The notes under the pieces: model-generated
The model's input: only the letters and a program-made list of their open reading frames with translations
Databases searched by the model: none
Told to the model about the DNA's origin: nothing
Source: Rickettsiales bacterium
Lineage (GTDB): Bacteria; Bacteroidota; Bacteroidia; Cytophagales; Cyclobacteriaceae
DNA length: 64,000 nucleotides
NCBI GenBank assembly: GCA_002729235.1
Contig: PBTY01000040.1
Coordinates: 16,231-80,230 of the forward strand
Direction of reading: 5' to 3'
Program-made: the position numbers and the translations under genes
Shown here: in pieces, positions 38,411 through 50,877 of the stretch
Position numbering within the stretch: position 1 is the stretch's first letter
How the letters are laid out: every line of letters begins with the position of its first letter

Positions 38411-39343
38411 ATGAGAAACTTAATAGCTATTGCATTCTGTTGGTTAGTACTTGCTCAAGTAAATGGACAGTCTTTTGAGAGGTCTTACGCGCAATACGTA
38501 GACCGTGTGCGTCCTGAGGCTGTGTCTGGCCGGATTCCAACATTACCATACGATCTGTTAAGAGAGCAGAAAAGCGTATCCAGAGTGCTTCCAGTGATTG
38601 ACAATGTGCTTTCAGATTCATTAGTGATCATCAGAAGACTAGGGTATCAATCTCTGGATGTCTTACAAGGTGTATTTAATGAAACCATTGAGAAACAGCA
38701 GATTCTGGGCTTGCAGTTCAAAGGTTTGGAAGATCCTGCTTCGGAAATCCAAACTATTTCATTGGACAATATTAGTGAGGTAAGTGCTGAGCTATTTACA
38801 GTTCCTCAAAAAAGTCGTCTGATTGCTATGTTGAAACAAAATGTGGCTAGCAAAGAGGTGTTGGTGGAGTTGGTTGGGAAATTGGGTGATAATTCTGCTA
38901 TACCGGACTTGAGAAGCTTGAGTCAACCAGGAAATTCACCAAAGATGCGTTGGGCGGCTTATTTGGCTTTGGCAAGATTGGGTGATCAAAGTGCTATTGC
39001 TACTATTGAGAGTAAGGTGAGAAACCTGGAGGTAGACAGTGATGTGGTATACAATGTGATTCCAGGTTTGATCTATACCAATCAAAAGCAACTATATGAT
39101 TATCTGGTGCAGGAACTGAACAAGGATGAGCGAAACTGTGAGCCTGCTGACCCTGACCAGGTAAGATCCATTAATTGTGCCTTCAGAATCCTTGAATTAC
39201 TAGCTCCTAAGATTGAAGGATTTCCCATTGGGGTGAGTGCCAGCGGTGATCTGGATACAAGGAATTATCGTCAGGCATTGCAAACTGCCAGAGAGTGGTT
39301 TCAAGCCAATTCAGATTATCAAATTGTGTCTTCAGCTGACTAG
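38411..39343 (+). CDS. HEAT-repeat-like exported protein
   Basis: Signal peptide; LVELVGKLGDNSAIPDLRSLSQPGNSPKMRWAAYLALARLGDQSAIATIESKV. Confidence 0.7.
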   Translation: MRNLIAIAFCWLVLAQVNGQSFERSYAQYVDRVRPEAVSGRIPTLPYDLLREQKSVSRVLPVIDNVLSDSLVIIRRLGYQSLDVLQGVFNETIEKQQILGLQFKGLEDPASEIQTISLDNISEVSAELFTVPQKSRLIAMLKQNVASKEVLVELVGKLGDNSAIPDLRSLSQPGNSPKMRWAAYLALARLGDQSAIATIESKVRNLEVDSDVVYNVIPGLIYTNQKQLYDYLVQELNKDERNCEPADPDQVRSINCAFRILELLAPKIEGFPIGVSASGDLDTRNYRQALQTAREWFQANSDYQIVSSAD

Positions 39344-39442
39344 CGTATATTAGGGAAATTCGAATTATAGTTCTTCCGAAATACTAATCGATCTTATAAT
39401 TTCAATACTATTTTTGACAATTATGAATCTAACGGCATCATG

Positions 39443-39467
39443 TCTGTTGGTGTTTTTCACCAACAGA
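39443..39467. other. Perfect 10-bp inverted repeat hairpin
   Basis: tctgttggtg-ttttt-caccaacaga; no adjacent T-run on either strand. Confidence 0.6.
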
Positions 39468-39494
39468 GGCCAAATGAAATAGGATTTAAAAAGA

Positions 39495-40247
39495 ATGGAT
39501 AGAGCCTATATCTTAGCAAATTTCGAGAAATTAAATTTCAGTCCTGATCTTAAATTGATTATTAACAGAAGTGGATACTTTGGCTTTAGACAAGAGAATG
39601 AAGTCAAATATCAATCTCTTGATGGCAAATTTAACGATCATAAAGAGAATGAGATCAGTGGTGTCAATTTAAATGTTTGTTTCCCTGTATTGGAAAAGTG
39701 TCTTAATCCTACCTTTAATGGTGTAGGAGATGGAGAAGCCCCTTCTCATATGAGACCTTACCTTCATAATGTTCTTTTCGGCGAAGATACGGTAGGTTCT
39801 ATGCTAACAAGCAAATTTCCTTTCGTAATTCATAATGAGGATGATCTAATACAAATAAAATCACTTTTAATAGATTTCTGGAATTTTGACGCCAAACCAT
39901 TTTTTGATTACTGGTCCAACTTAAGTGATTTTCTACCATTTCTAGAAGTCGATTTTGAAGACTATCGATCAATGAATAATGTTCTTGGAGTAGATGCTAT
40001 TCTTAAAAAAATGATAATTTGGTGGCAATGCAGTCACCCCAAATCTCTTGATTTTATTAATCATAGAGAACAGAAATTGATAGCATTAAGACAATCCGAA
40101 CCTAAAAATCAAAAAGTAGAGAAGGCACTAATCCAGTTTCTTGAAATAAAGCAAAGACTACTTCAAACCTCTCCTCTACTTGAATGGAATGAGGCATTAT
40201 TGCAGCCCAAACCTTATAAAGGAGTCTTTCCAAAAGCAAATATTTAA
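39495..40247 (+). CDS. Hypothetical protein (250 aa), no recognised family
   Basis: Long open frame with plausible composition; no motif recognised. Confidence 0.6.
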   Translation: MDRAYILANFEKLNFSPDLKLIINRSGYFGFRQENEVKYQSLDGKFNDHKENEISGVNLNVCFPVLEKCLNPTFNGVGDGEAPSHMRPYLHNVLFGEDTVGSMLTSKFPFVIHNEDDLIQIKSLLIDFWNFDAKPFFDYWSNLSDFLPFLEVDFEDYRSMNNVLGVDAILKKMIIWWQCSHPKSLDFINHREQKLIALRQSEPKNQKVEKALIQFLEIKQRLLQTSPLLEWNEALLQPKPYKGVFPKANI

Positions 40248-40360
40248 CCTCTTTTCTAAAAGACAATTATCAAGGAACATTGCTTCCGAAAGAGAGGTTT
40301 AATTTTACCTCATGGACGTCCACTCCCCTCACACTCGAAGCTACAACATGGACCAGATTG

Positions 40361-40411
40361 GAGTGGTTTCAATCAAATTCGGATTATGAGATAGTGTCCT
40401 CTGGAGATTAA
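40361..40411 (+). pseudogene. Remnant duplicate of the HEAT gene 3' end
   Basis: EWFQSNSDYEIVSSGD* vs EWFQANSDYQIVSSAD* at 39293-39343; equal 51-nt length, 39/51 nt and 13/16 aa identical by eye. Confidence 0.75.
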
Positions 40412-40512
40412 TTTAATGGCTACGAAAGTCCTTTTGGCTAATGACTTAAATCATTCATGAATAGCCTGACTCATAGTTCATTTGGGTAATATTTCACACA
40501 ACCCTCCAAGCT

Positions 40513-40773
40513 ATGAGAACGTTAATTTTAGGGATATTTATTGCCCTGATACTTCCACACTTATGTGAAGGTCAGGATGGAGTTGGTATAGGTACCGTAT
40601 CCCCTGATTCTTCCTCCATTTTAGAAATTGAATCGACAGAAAAAGGAATACTCATTCCTCGATTATCTACTACTGAAATGCTGACAATTGCCAGTCCTGC
40701 AGATGGACTGATGGTATATAATACAACGATCAATTCTCTTATTTTTATGCTAATGGAGGATGGGCATCGGTAG
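40513..40773 (+). pseudogene. N-terminal part of a frameshifted tail-collar-like surface protein gene
   Basis: Signal peptide + GVGIGTVSPDSSSILEIESTEKGILIPRLSTTEMLTIASPADGLMVYNTTINSL, then frame loss. Confidence 0.65.
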
Positions 40774-40793
40774 GACCACCGAAAGGAGCAATC

Positions 40794-41429
40794 ATGATGT
40801 GGTCTGGTGATATTTCCAGTCTTCCATTTGGCTGGGCATTATGTGATGGTCGTTGGTATAATCCGGAAGATAATACAGATCGAGCTACGACCTCATCAGG
40901 TACCAGAACTTTTAAAACGCCTGATTTGAGAGGGAGATTCATTGCTGGCTATGATCCGGAATACGATGGAGCTAACAATGCATACGACAACCCGGGCAAT
41001 TACAGTACGGGAGGAACATCAACAGGCGATATGGATGGATTAGCAAGTGTAACGCTAACTACAGCTCAGATTCCTGCTCATACGCATACGATGAATTCTG
41101 CCGGAAACCATGGTCATACCATTACGGTAACTAGTGGTGGTACACACGATCATGAGCTGACCATTTCTCGTAGATACAATCAAATTCCTGACAATGTAAA
41201 TGGTCCTGGATTATTCTTTACGAGTGGACCAGATGTTGATGTTGATGATATTGATTATGTAACAAGTTACACTCGAGGGAACATTGGTGATGATGGTAGT
41301 CATACGCATACCGCATCTGCAAGTACTGCTTCAGCCCATACCCACACAATTACGTCAAGTGGTGGAAGTGGCGGTTCACATGAAAATAGACCGCCATTTT
41401 ATGTATTAGCCTTTATCATCAAACTTTGA
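40794..41429 (+). CDS. Phage tail collar / microcystin-dependent-type domain protein (C-terminal part of frameshifted gene)
   Basis: GAIMMWSGDISSLPFGWALCDGR...TPDLRGRFIAGYD...IPAHTHTMNSAGNHGHT...ENRPPFYVLAFIIKL. Confidence 0.8.
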   Translation: MMWSGDISSLPFGWALCDGRWYNPEDNTDRATTSSGTRTFKTPDLRGRFIAGYDPEYDGANNAYDNPGNYSTGGTSTGDMDGLASVTLTTAQIPAHTHTMNSAGNHGHTITVTSGGTHDHELTISRRYNQIPDNVNGPGLFFTSGPDVDVDDIDYVTSYTRGNIGDDGSHTHTASASTASAHTHTITSSGGSGGSHENRPPFYVLAFIIKL

Positions 41430-41448
41430 TATTGGTCGGATTGGATAA

Positions 41449-44598
<3,150 letters not shown>

Positions 44599-44604
44599 AA
44601 GAGA

Positions 44605-45768
44605 ATGCATAAGAATGTATGGATACTAACTCTGGCACAAGCCCTCATGATGTCGATGAATTCGCTCAATGTATTTGTTGGCTCATTGGTAGGAAATGAA
44701 ATTGCTCCTGATCCGAAGCTGGCTACACTACCAGTTGCCAGTATTGTGGTAGGTACGGCGATTTCCACGGTTCCGGTGACGATGTTGATGAAGAAAATTG
44801 GAAGAAAGGCCACCTTTTTATCCGTTTCGATTTATTCGGTGATAGTGGCAGTGATGGCTGCCTATGCCATATCTCTGGCTAATTTCTATCTTTTTGTTGG
44901 CTGTACCTTTCTTCTGGGATTTAATAGTGCCACACTTCTTCAGTATCGATTTGCTGCTATGGAAAGTGTAGAAGAGTCGCTCATTCCTAAAGCAGTCTCT
45001 TTCGTATTGCTTGGAGGGATTGCTGCTGCGTTTTTGGGTCCTGAAATTGCTGTTCTGGGTAAAGACCTGTTTGATCAGCAGTTTGTGGGATCTTATATAT
45101 TACTGGCAGCTCTTTTTGGTATTAGCTTTTTCATCTTGTTGACTTTCCAAAATACCATGATGGACTCCACTCAAGTGGATCTGTCGCAAAGATCTTTGAG
45201 AGAAATAAGTCAAAATCCAGTGTTTTGGGTGGCGGTCCTTGGTGCGACAATCGGATATGCAGTAATGACGTTTATAATGACTGCCACACCTGTAAGTATG
45301 CATGTAATGGATGGGTTTAGTTTGTCGGATACCAAGTGGACGATTCAAAGCCATATCGTTGCGATGTTCCTACCATCGATTATCACTGGGTGGCTGATTA
45401 AGAAACTTGGTATCGCGCGTATGATGATTGTTGGATTGGTCATTTATCTAGCCTGTATTTTTATTGCTTATTCAGGTCATGAATTTCATCATTATTTTGG
45501 ATCTCTACTACTACTTGGGCTTGGTTGGAATTTTCTGTTTGTGGGAGGTACTGCTTTGTTGCCGAGTACTTACACCGCTGCGGAGCGATACAAAGTGCAA
45601 GGATTAAATGAATTGATCGTGTTCTCAACACAAGCAATAGCTAGTCTCAACGCAGGGCTGGTTGTATTTTCTCTTGGGTGGAAAAATTTGCTATTGTTGA
45701 CCTTGCCATTGATAGCGATTCAGCTAGGGGTTATTTGGTATTGGCAAAAAGGAGTGAGACCTAAATAA
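44605..45768 (+). CDS. MFS transporter
   Basis: About 12 hydrophobic helices; VTMLMKKIGRKATFLSVSIYSV loop motif. Confidence 0.85.
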   Translation: MHKNVWILTLAQALMMSMNSLNVFVGSLVGNEIAPDPKLATLPVASIVVGTAISTVPVTMLMKKIGRKATFLSVSIYSVIVAVMAAYAISLANFYLFVGCTFLLGFNSATLLQYRFAAMESVEESLIPKAVSFVLLGGIAAAFLGPEIAVLGKDLFDQQFVGSYILLAALFGISFFILLTFQNTMMDSTQVDLSQRSLREISQNPVFWVAVLGATIGYAVMTFIMTATPVSMHVMDGFSLSDTKWTIQSHIVAMFLPSIITGWLIKKLGIARMMIVGLVIYLACIFIAYSGHEFHHYFGSLLLLGLGWNFLFVGGTALLPSTYTAAERYKVQGLNELIVFSTQAIASLNAGLVVFSLGWKNLLLLTLPLIAIQLGVIWYWQKGVRPK

Positions 45769-45832
45769 ATTTGTTGCTGATTTTTGTCAGAGTTCGCACC
45801 AATCTGAATGGTTTGACGTTAATTGAATACAT

Positions 45833-46474
45833 ATGACAAGTTCAATTACTTATTACCGAAAAGCCGAGGAGATCATGAACGTAATCACCCACCTCGTGGG
45901 TTTGATTCTAAGTGTCGCAGGCTTGGCTTTGTTGGTTACATTCGCCTCACTGTACGGAACAGTTTGGCATATTGTCAGTTTCTCCATTTTCGGAGCTACC
46001 CTGGTTTTGTTATACCTGGCATCTACTTTATATCATGCTGCTAGAAGTAAGCAGTTGAGGAGGAGACTAAACATATTTGATCATTCTGCTATCTACCTAC
46101 TCATCGCGGGTACTTATACGCCGTTTTGTTTGGTAGCACTAAATGGATGGGTCGGATGGACGCTTTTTGGTGTTACCTGGGGTCTTGCAGTAGCCGGTGT
46201 AGTTTTAAAGGTGTTTTTTACTGGTAGGTATAATCTACTCTCTACAATTGGCTATGTGGCTATGGGTTGGATTGCCATTGTGGCTGCCAAACCTTTGTAC
46301 CAGGAACTGAATGATGGAGCGTTACTTTTTCTATTGATTGGAGGTGTTAGTTATACTATAGGAGCAGTGTTTTACATGATTGATAAGATCAAGTTTAATC
46401 ATGCCATTTTCCATCTATGGGTATTGCTTGGTAGTATCGCTCATTTTATTGCGATCTTCTTTTTTCTACTTTAG
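45833..46474 (+). CDS. Hemolysin III / PAQR family membrane protein
   Basis: EEIMNVITHLVGLILS, STLYHAARSKQLRRRLNIFDHSAIYLLIAGTYTPFCLVAL, NHAIFHLWVLLGSIAHFIAI. Confidence 0.93.
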   Translation: MTSSITYYRKAEEIMNVITHLVGLILSVAGLALLVTFASLYGTVWHIVSFSIFGATLVLLYLASTLYHAARSKQLRRRLNIFDHSAIYLLIAGTYTPFCLVALNGWVGWTLFGVTWGLAVAGVVLKVFFTGRYNLLSTIGYVAMGWIAIVAAKPLYQELNDGALLFLLIGGVSYTIGAVFYMIDKIKFNHAIFHLWVLLGSIAHFIAIFFFLL

Positions 46475-46878
46475 TTGGCCTCTAGAATAAAGTCTAATTC
46501 GAATAACTCTGAAAAGGCATGTCCCATTTCCATGATTGCCTCATCTCCTTCATTGTACTTCCAGATGATTTTGGAGGACCGGTTTCGCATTTTGAAAAAC
46601 TTAAGGTTTTCAAATAGTTTGAAGAATACTTTGGCAGTCTTTGGTCCAAAGCTAGTCAGGTGAAATTCGATAGTGATCACCTCTTTATCTGAAAGTTTTT
46701 GGTAAATGGAATCAATGTAAGGTTGATAGAATACATCCGCCTCATTGATAAAAGAGGTTCCGGTGATTTTCAACTTCTTTAAGTTGTCATTGTAAACAAC
46801 CATTGGAGAATGTTCGGTATAAGGCCAATGAGTATTGGACATTTGATTTAGCTGGTTAGAGTTTAACATTGCAGTCAT
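46471..46878 (-). CDS. SiaC-like (DUF1987) regulatory protein
   Basis: SPMVVYNDNLKKLKITGTSFINEADVFYQPYIDSI pattern and FHLTSFGPKTAKVFFKLFENL. Confidence 0.65.
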   Translation of the reverse strand: MTAMLNSNQLNQMSNTHWPYTEHSPMVVYNDNLKKLKITGTSFINEADVFYQPYIDSIYQKLSDKEVITIEFHLTSFGPKTAKVFFKLFENLKFFKMRNRSSKIIWKYNEGDEAIMEMGHAFSELFELDFILEAN

Positions 46879-47020
46879 GTTTACTTTGTTTGGTGAATTA
46901 CTGTATTACAAAGTTGGGCATGACGCTTGTCTTAGGTAAGAGGAGATTACGTATTGTAAAAGATTAAGGGAAACGCTTATGTAGCACCTATTTAGACTAC
47001 CATAAACATGGGATGTGGCT

Positions 47021-47233
47021 CTACCCTTGATTGGAAGGTATGACAAATTCCAGATCAGCATGATCGTAAATGGTGTTGCTGATTCTACCATCGAACAGTT
47101 GCCATGAGCATTTGTACTTTACAGAATTGTTCGGCTGATTCAGATAGACTTGTCTAACGATCATAGGAATGGGGTTTCTGGCACTCTTAACGACTACCTC
47201 ATCCCCTTCTCGAAATAATGTTTCAGTGGTCAT
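47021..47233 (-). CDS. Small YodC/DUF2158-like protein
   Basis: FREGDEVVVKSARNPIPMIVRQV...YKCSWQLFDGRISN resembles short SH3-like DUF2158 proteins. Confidence 0.5.
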   Translation of the reverse strand: MTTETLFREGDEVVVKSARNPIPMIVRQVYLNQPNNSVKYKCSWQLFDGRISNTIYDHADLEFVIPSNQG

Positions 47234-47350
47234 AAAAAAAGTATTATTGTCGATGGTAATACAAAATTACCTTTGGGAAATAGCTTTTACATGAGCATTT
47301 CACCGGGTTTTACTTTTAGGTGAAATGCTGAGAATTATAAGAGATTTGGT

Positions 47351-48907
47351 TTATATATTCCTCGCGACCGCTTCAATGACCTTTTCTCCATCCATGGCGG
47401 CGGAGGCAATACCACCTGCGTACCCGGCTCCCTCTCCACAGGGGTACAATCCTTTAATTTGTGGGTGTTCCAGGGAGTCAGCATCTCGTGGAATTCGCAC
47501 CGGTGAGGATGTCCTGCTTTCTACGCCGATAATCTGTGCTTCATTAGTGAAGTAGCCGTGCATTTTCTTACCGAATGCCTTGAATCCTTGTTTCAATCTA
47601 CTTCCAATAAAGTTTGGAAGCATTTCATTCATATTGACACTTGCCAAACCCGGTTGATAAGAGGTTTCGTTAAGATCTGAAGAGGTTTTACTGTCCACAA
47701 AATCAACCAGACGTTGTGCCGGAGCAACTTGAGTTTTTCCTCCAAATTCCCACGCATTTTTTTCGACGGCTGCCTGAAATTCTAGCGCAGCTAGTGCTCC
47801 GTGTTGATGAAAGGATTTGATATCATCTAATTCAACAGCTACTACGATGCCTGAATTGGCAAACTTGCTGTTTCTACGTGATGGACTCATGCCATTCACT
47901 ACGATCTCACCAGGAGCGGTCGCAGCCGGTACAATGAATCCACCAGGGCACATGCAAAAACTGAATACTCCACGCTCCACATCTTGGTATAAGGTCTGGC
48001 TCACGAGACTATAGGAGGAGGCTGGTAAATATGGCCCTCGGTCCGCACAGTGGTATTGAATCTGATCGATAACCTGCTGGGGGTGTTCCACCCGGACACC
48101 TAGCGCAAACGGTTTCGCCTCGATGAGAATGTTTTTATGATTGAGCAAATGGAATATGTCCCTTGCAGAATGACCTGTAGCTAAAACGGTAGCAACGCCA
48201 TTTATTTTGGTGCCATCTGCAAGCTGCACTCCTTTGAGTTGATTGCTTTCCAAAAGCAGGTCAGTCACCTTGCTGTCGAAAAGGACCTCTCCACCCGCAT
48301 CGATTATGGACTGCCGTAGTGCAGCAACAAGTTTTGGGAGTTTGTTGGTGCCAATATGCGGGTGTGCCTCGATCAGGATTTCTTCGGTAGCTCCATGGGC
48401 TACCATGATTTCAAAAATCCGACGTACACTTCCTCGTTTCTTAGAGCGGGTATACAGCTTTCCATCGGAGTAGGTACCTGCTCCACCTTCACCAAAACAA
48501 TAATTGCTGTCTGGATTGACAATATGATCTTTATTGATGGCTGCTAAGTCTCGTCTTCGTGCCTGTACGTCTTTACCCCTTTCCAGGACAATAGGCTTAA
48601 ATCCTAGTTCTATTGCTCTTAATGCAGCAAATAATCCTGCTGGGCCGGCTCCGACTATAATAACTTGAGGTTTATCAGAAACATTGGAGTAGTCTCGCTG
48701 AAATTCTACAAACTCAATTTCGATCGGACGACTGTCAGCCTGGATGCGCAGGTTCACTTTGATCTGTTTTTGTCGGGCATCTACAGATCTGCGAGCAATC
48801 TGGTAATACTCCTCATGAGAAAGAAGTCCTTTTCGAATCAAAAAGGTTTTCAAATTATCCCCATCAAATCCGATTTCTGGTGAAACCACAATGTTGAATT
48901 CCCGCAT
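47351..48907 (-). CDS. NAD(P)/FAD-dependent oxidoreductase
   Basis: VIIVGAGPAGLFAALRAIELGFKPIVLERG dinucleotide fold; C-terminal GLYPCGEGAGYAGGIASAAMDG. Confidence 0.92.
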   Translation of the reverse strand: MREFNIVVSPEIGFDGDNLKTFLIRKGLLSHEEYYQIARRSVDARQKQIKVNLRIQADSRPIEIEFVEFQRDYSNVSDKPQVIIVGAGPAGLFAALRAIELGFKPIVLERGKDVQARRRDLAAINKDHIVNPDSNYCFGEGGAGTYSDGKLYTRSKKRGSVRRIFEIMVAHGATEEILIEAHPHIGTNKLPKLVAALRQSIIDAGGEVLFDSKVTDLLLESNQLKGVQLADGTKINGVATVLATGHSARDIFHLLNHKNILIEAKPFALGVRVEHPQQVIDQIQYHCADRGPYLPASSYSLVSQTLYQDVERGVFSFCMCPGGFIVPAATAPGEIVVNGMSPSRRNSKFANSGIVVAVELDDIKSFHQHGALAALEFQAAVEKNAWEFGGKTQVAPAQRLVDFVDSKTSSDLNETSYQPGLASVNMNEMLPNFIGSRLKQGFKAFGKKMHGYFTNEAQIIGVESRTSSPVRIPRDADSLEHPQIKGLYPCGEGAGYAGGIASAAMDGEKVIEAVARNI

Positions 48908-49025
48908 ATCCGTAAAATTAGATTAATACCCTCAGTATGACGATGAAAGCCATTTGATTTTATCAAACTGTGATGGAATTGGTACAGATTTAACGTATTT
49001 TTAAAGAGTACCAACCTTGATCGTT

Positions 49026-49586
49026 ATGTTGTCGGAAGTAAGAAAACAGAAGTTAACTTACCTCTTTATGATTTTGGATTCCAATAAGAATGGTTTGCTT
49101 CAGCCAGACGATTTCGTAATGGTAGCAGATAAAATCTGTGATATACTGGAATATGACGAGAATGATAAGGAGCGATTGCGCCTCAAGCTGAAAGCACTGA
49201 GGCTTTTTGTTCAGTTGCTAACTGATATGGGTAAGTCTGACGTAGTTGTCAATTTGGATGAATGGTATCAGTTGTTTGACTCGCGAAAAGTAGAACCAAA
49301 ATCCGCGAAAAAGTACATTTTTAGAACCGCTGCTTATATTTTCAATCTATTCGATCAGAACGAAGACCGCATTATATCCAAAAAGGAATACCTGGATATG
49401 TTCAAGATCTATAATATTGATCTTCAATATTCCGAGGTTGGTTTCGAAAAATTAGATACCAATCAAGATGGTCAGATCTCGTTAATGGAAATGGTCAACG
49501 GATTTAGGGACTTTTTGATGTCCTCTGATCCAGACGCTGCAGGTAATTGGATTTTTGGGGACTGGAAGTCTATTAGCGCCGCCTAA
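49026..49586 (+). CDS. EF-hand calcium-binding protein (copy 1)
   Basis: EF loops DSNKNGLLQPDD, DQNEDRIISKKE, DTNQDGQISLME. ORF track start is 49017. Confidence 0.88.
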   Translation: MLSEVRKQKLTYLFMILDSNKNGLLQPDDFVMVADKICDILEYDENDKERLRLKLKALRLFVQLLTDMGKSDVVVNLDEWYQLFDSRKVEPKSAKKYIFRTAAYIFNLFDQNEDRIISKKEYLDMFKIYNIDLQYSEVGFEKLDTNQDGQISLMEMVNGFRDFLMSSDPDAAGNWIFGDWKSISAA

Positions 49587-49598
49587 TGAATTATCACC

Positions 49599-50162
49599 AT
49601 GTCGTTTGATATTAGAAAGCAGAAGCTTACTTATCTTTTTCAAATTCTGGATTCTGATAAAAATGGGATTCTGGAGCCAGATGATTTTGTCCTGGTGGCG
49701 GAGCGAATAAGCGATATCCTACAAATTGGGCAAGAAGATGTTCAGCGATTGCAATTGAAATTCAAAGCGACACGTATTTATATGGATCTACTCAAAGATA
49801 TGGGTAAGACCAAAATTCACCTGGATAACGATGAGTGGTATTCTTTTTTTGTTTCAAACGATGAATCCGATACGAGTGCAGCAAAACGGTATATTCTTGG
49901 AACAGCTTCTTACATTTTCATGCTCTTTGATCAAAATGGAGATAAGCATATTTCAAAAAAGGAGTATCAGGATATGTTCACGGTTTATCAAATAGACCTG
50001 CAGCATTCAGAATATGCATTTGATCAATTGGATACCAATCATGACGGTCAAATATCGATGGCTGAAATGGTGGATGGATTTGAAGATTTCTTTCTATCCA
50101 AAGATCCGGAAGCGGCAGGTAATTGGATATTTGGAGACTGGAAGTCAATCAATGCCACATGA
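49599..50162 (+). CDS. EF-hand calcium-binding protein (copy 2)
   Basis: EF loops DSDKNGILEPDD, DQNGDKHISKKE, DTNHDGQISMAE; same DPxAAGNWIFGDWKSI tail as copy 1. Confidence 0.88.
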   Translation: MSFDIRKQKLTYLFQILDSDKNGILEPDDFVLVAERISDILQIGQEDVQRLQLKFKATRIYMDLLKDMGKTKIHLDNDEWYSFFVSNDESDTSAAKRYILGTASYIFMLFDQNGDKHISKKEYQDMFTVYQIDLQHSEYAFDQLDTNHDGQISMAEMVDGFEDFFLSKDPEAAGNWIFGDWKSINAT

Positions 50163-50196
50163 CATGAAATTGACCTCCAGATGAATCTCAATTATT

Positions 50197-50811
50197 TTAA
50201 ACTCCTTCTGCCTCAACAGTTTGTACTTCGGGTATCATTTTCTTCAAAAGATTTTCGATACCAGCCTTTAGTGTGACAGTTGATGAGGGACATCCACTGC
50301 ATGCACCTTGAAGCAATACCTTTACAGTACCTTCTGCATAAGAATCAAAGGTGATGGCACCACCATCCATTTCTACTGCTGGACGAATGTACTCATCCAA
50401 CACTCCTTTGATTTTTGCTTCGATATCTGAATCAGTGTCTTGCACCTTGTGATCTTCTTCCACATCAGCCTCAGTCAAAATCTGCTTTCCAGCTTCCAGG
50501 AAACTCTTAATGTATTGTTGGATTTCATGTTTCACTTCTGCCCACTCTACATCTTCCGCTTTGGTGACCGTTACAAAGTTGCTCATGTAAAACACTCGAT
50601 TCACGTACGGAAAATCAAATAATTCACTGGCAAGAGGCGCTTCAGAAGCACTTGCCTTGTCAGGAAAATCCCTGCTTACTCCTTCAGGTAACAAAAGGAA
50701 GTTAAGGACGAACTTCAAGGAGTTCGGGTTAGGATTGGACTCAGTGTATATGTTGATTGGTTGTTTCGTTGCTTCCATTGTACTTTCGTTAGCTTCTTGT
50801 AATAAATGCAA
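50197..50811 (-). CDS. NifU/Nfu family Fe-S scaffold protein
   Basis: ESNPNPNSLKFVLN N-terminal Nfu motif and DGGAITFDSYAEGTVKVLLQGACSGCPSSTVTLKAGIENLL. Confidence 0.92.
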   Translation of the reverse strand: MHLLQEANESTMEATKQPINIYTESNPNPNSLKFVLNFLLLPEGVSRDFPDKASASEAPLASELFDFPYVNRVFYMSNFVTVTKAEDVEWAEVKHEIQQYIKSFLEAGKQILTEADVEEDHKVQDTDSDIEAKIKGVLDEYIRPAVEMDGGAITFDSYAEGTVKVLLQGACSGCPSSTVTLKAGIENLLKKMIPEVQTVEAEGV

Positions 50812-50877
50812 AAGTCGCTCAAAAGTTCAACAATGCCAGATTAATTTCTGTTTTGTCTCGATTCTTCTCGGGGATAA

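Noticed and set aside
40241-40305. Imperfect inverted repeat (aacctctttt ... gaaagagaggtt) after the orphan ORF as transposon ends
   Set aside because: Short, imperfect, no transposase and no target-site duplication; more likely a weak 3' structure
40794-41429. Tail-collar domain taken as evidence of a prophage
   Set aside because: No other phage genes nearby; Bacteroidota carry stand-alone exported proteins of this GIGTxxPxxSAxLEI-collar type
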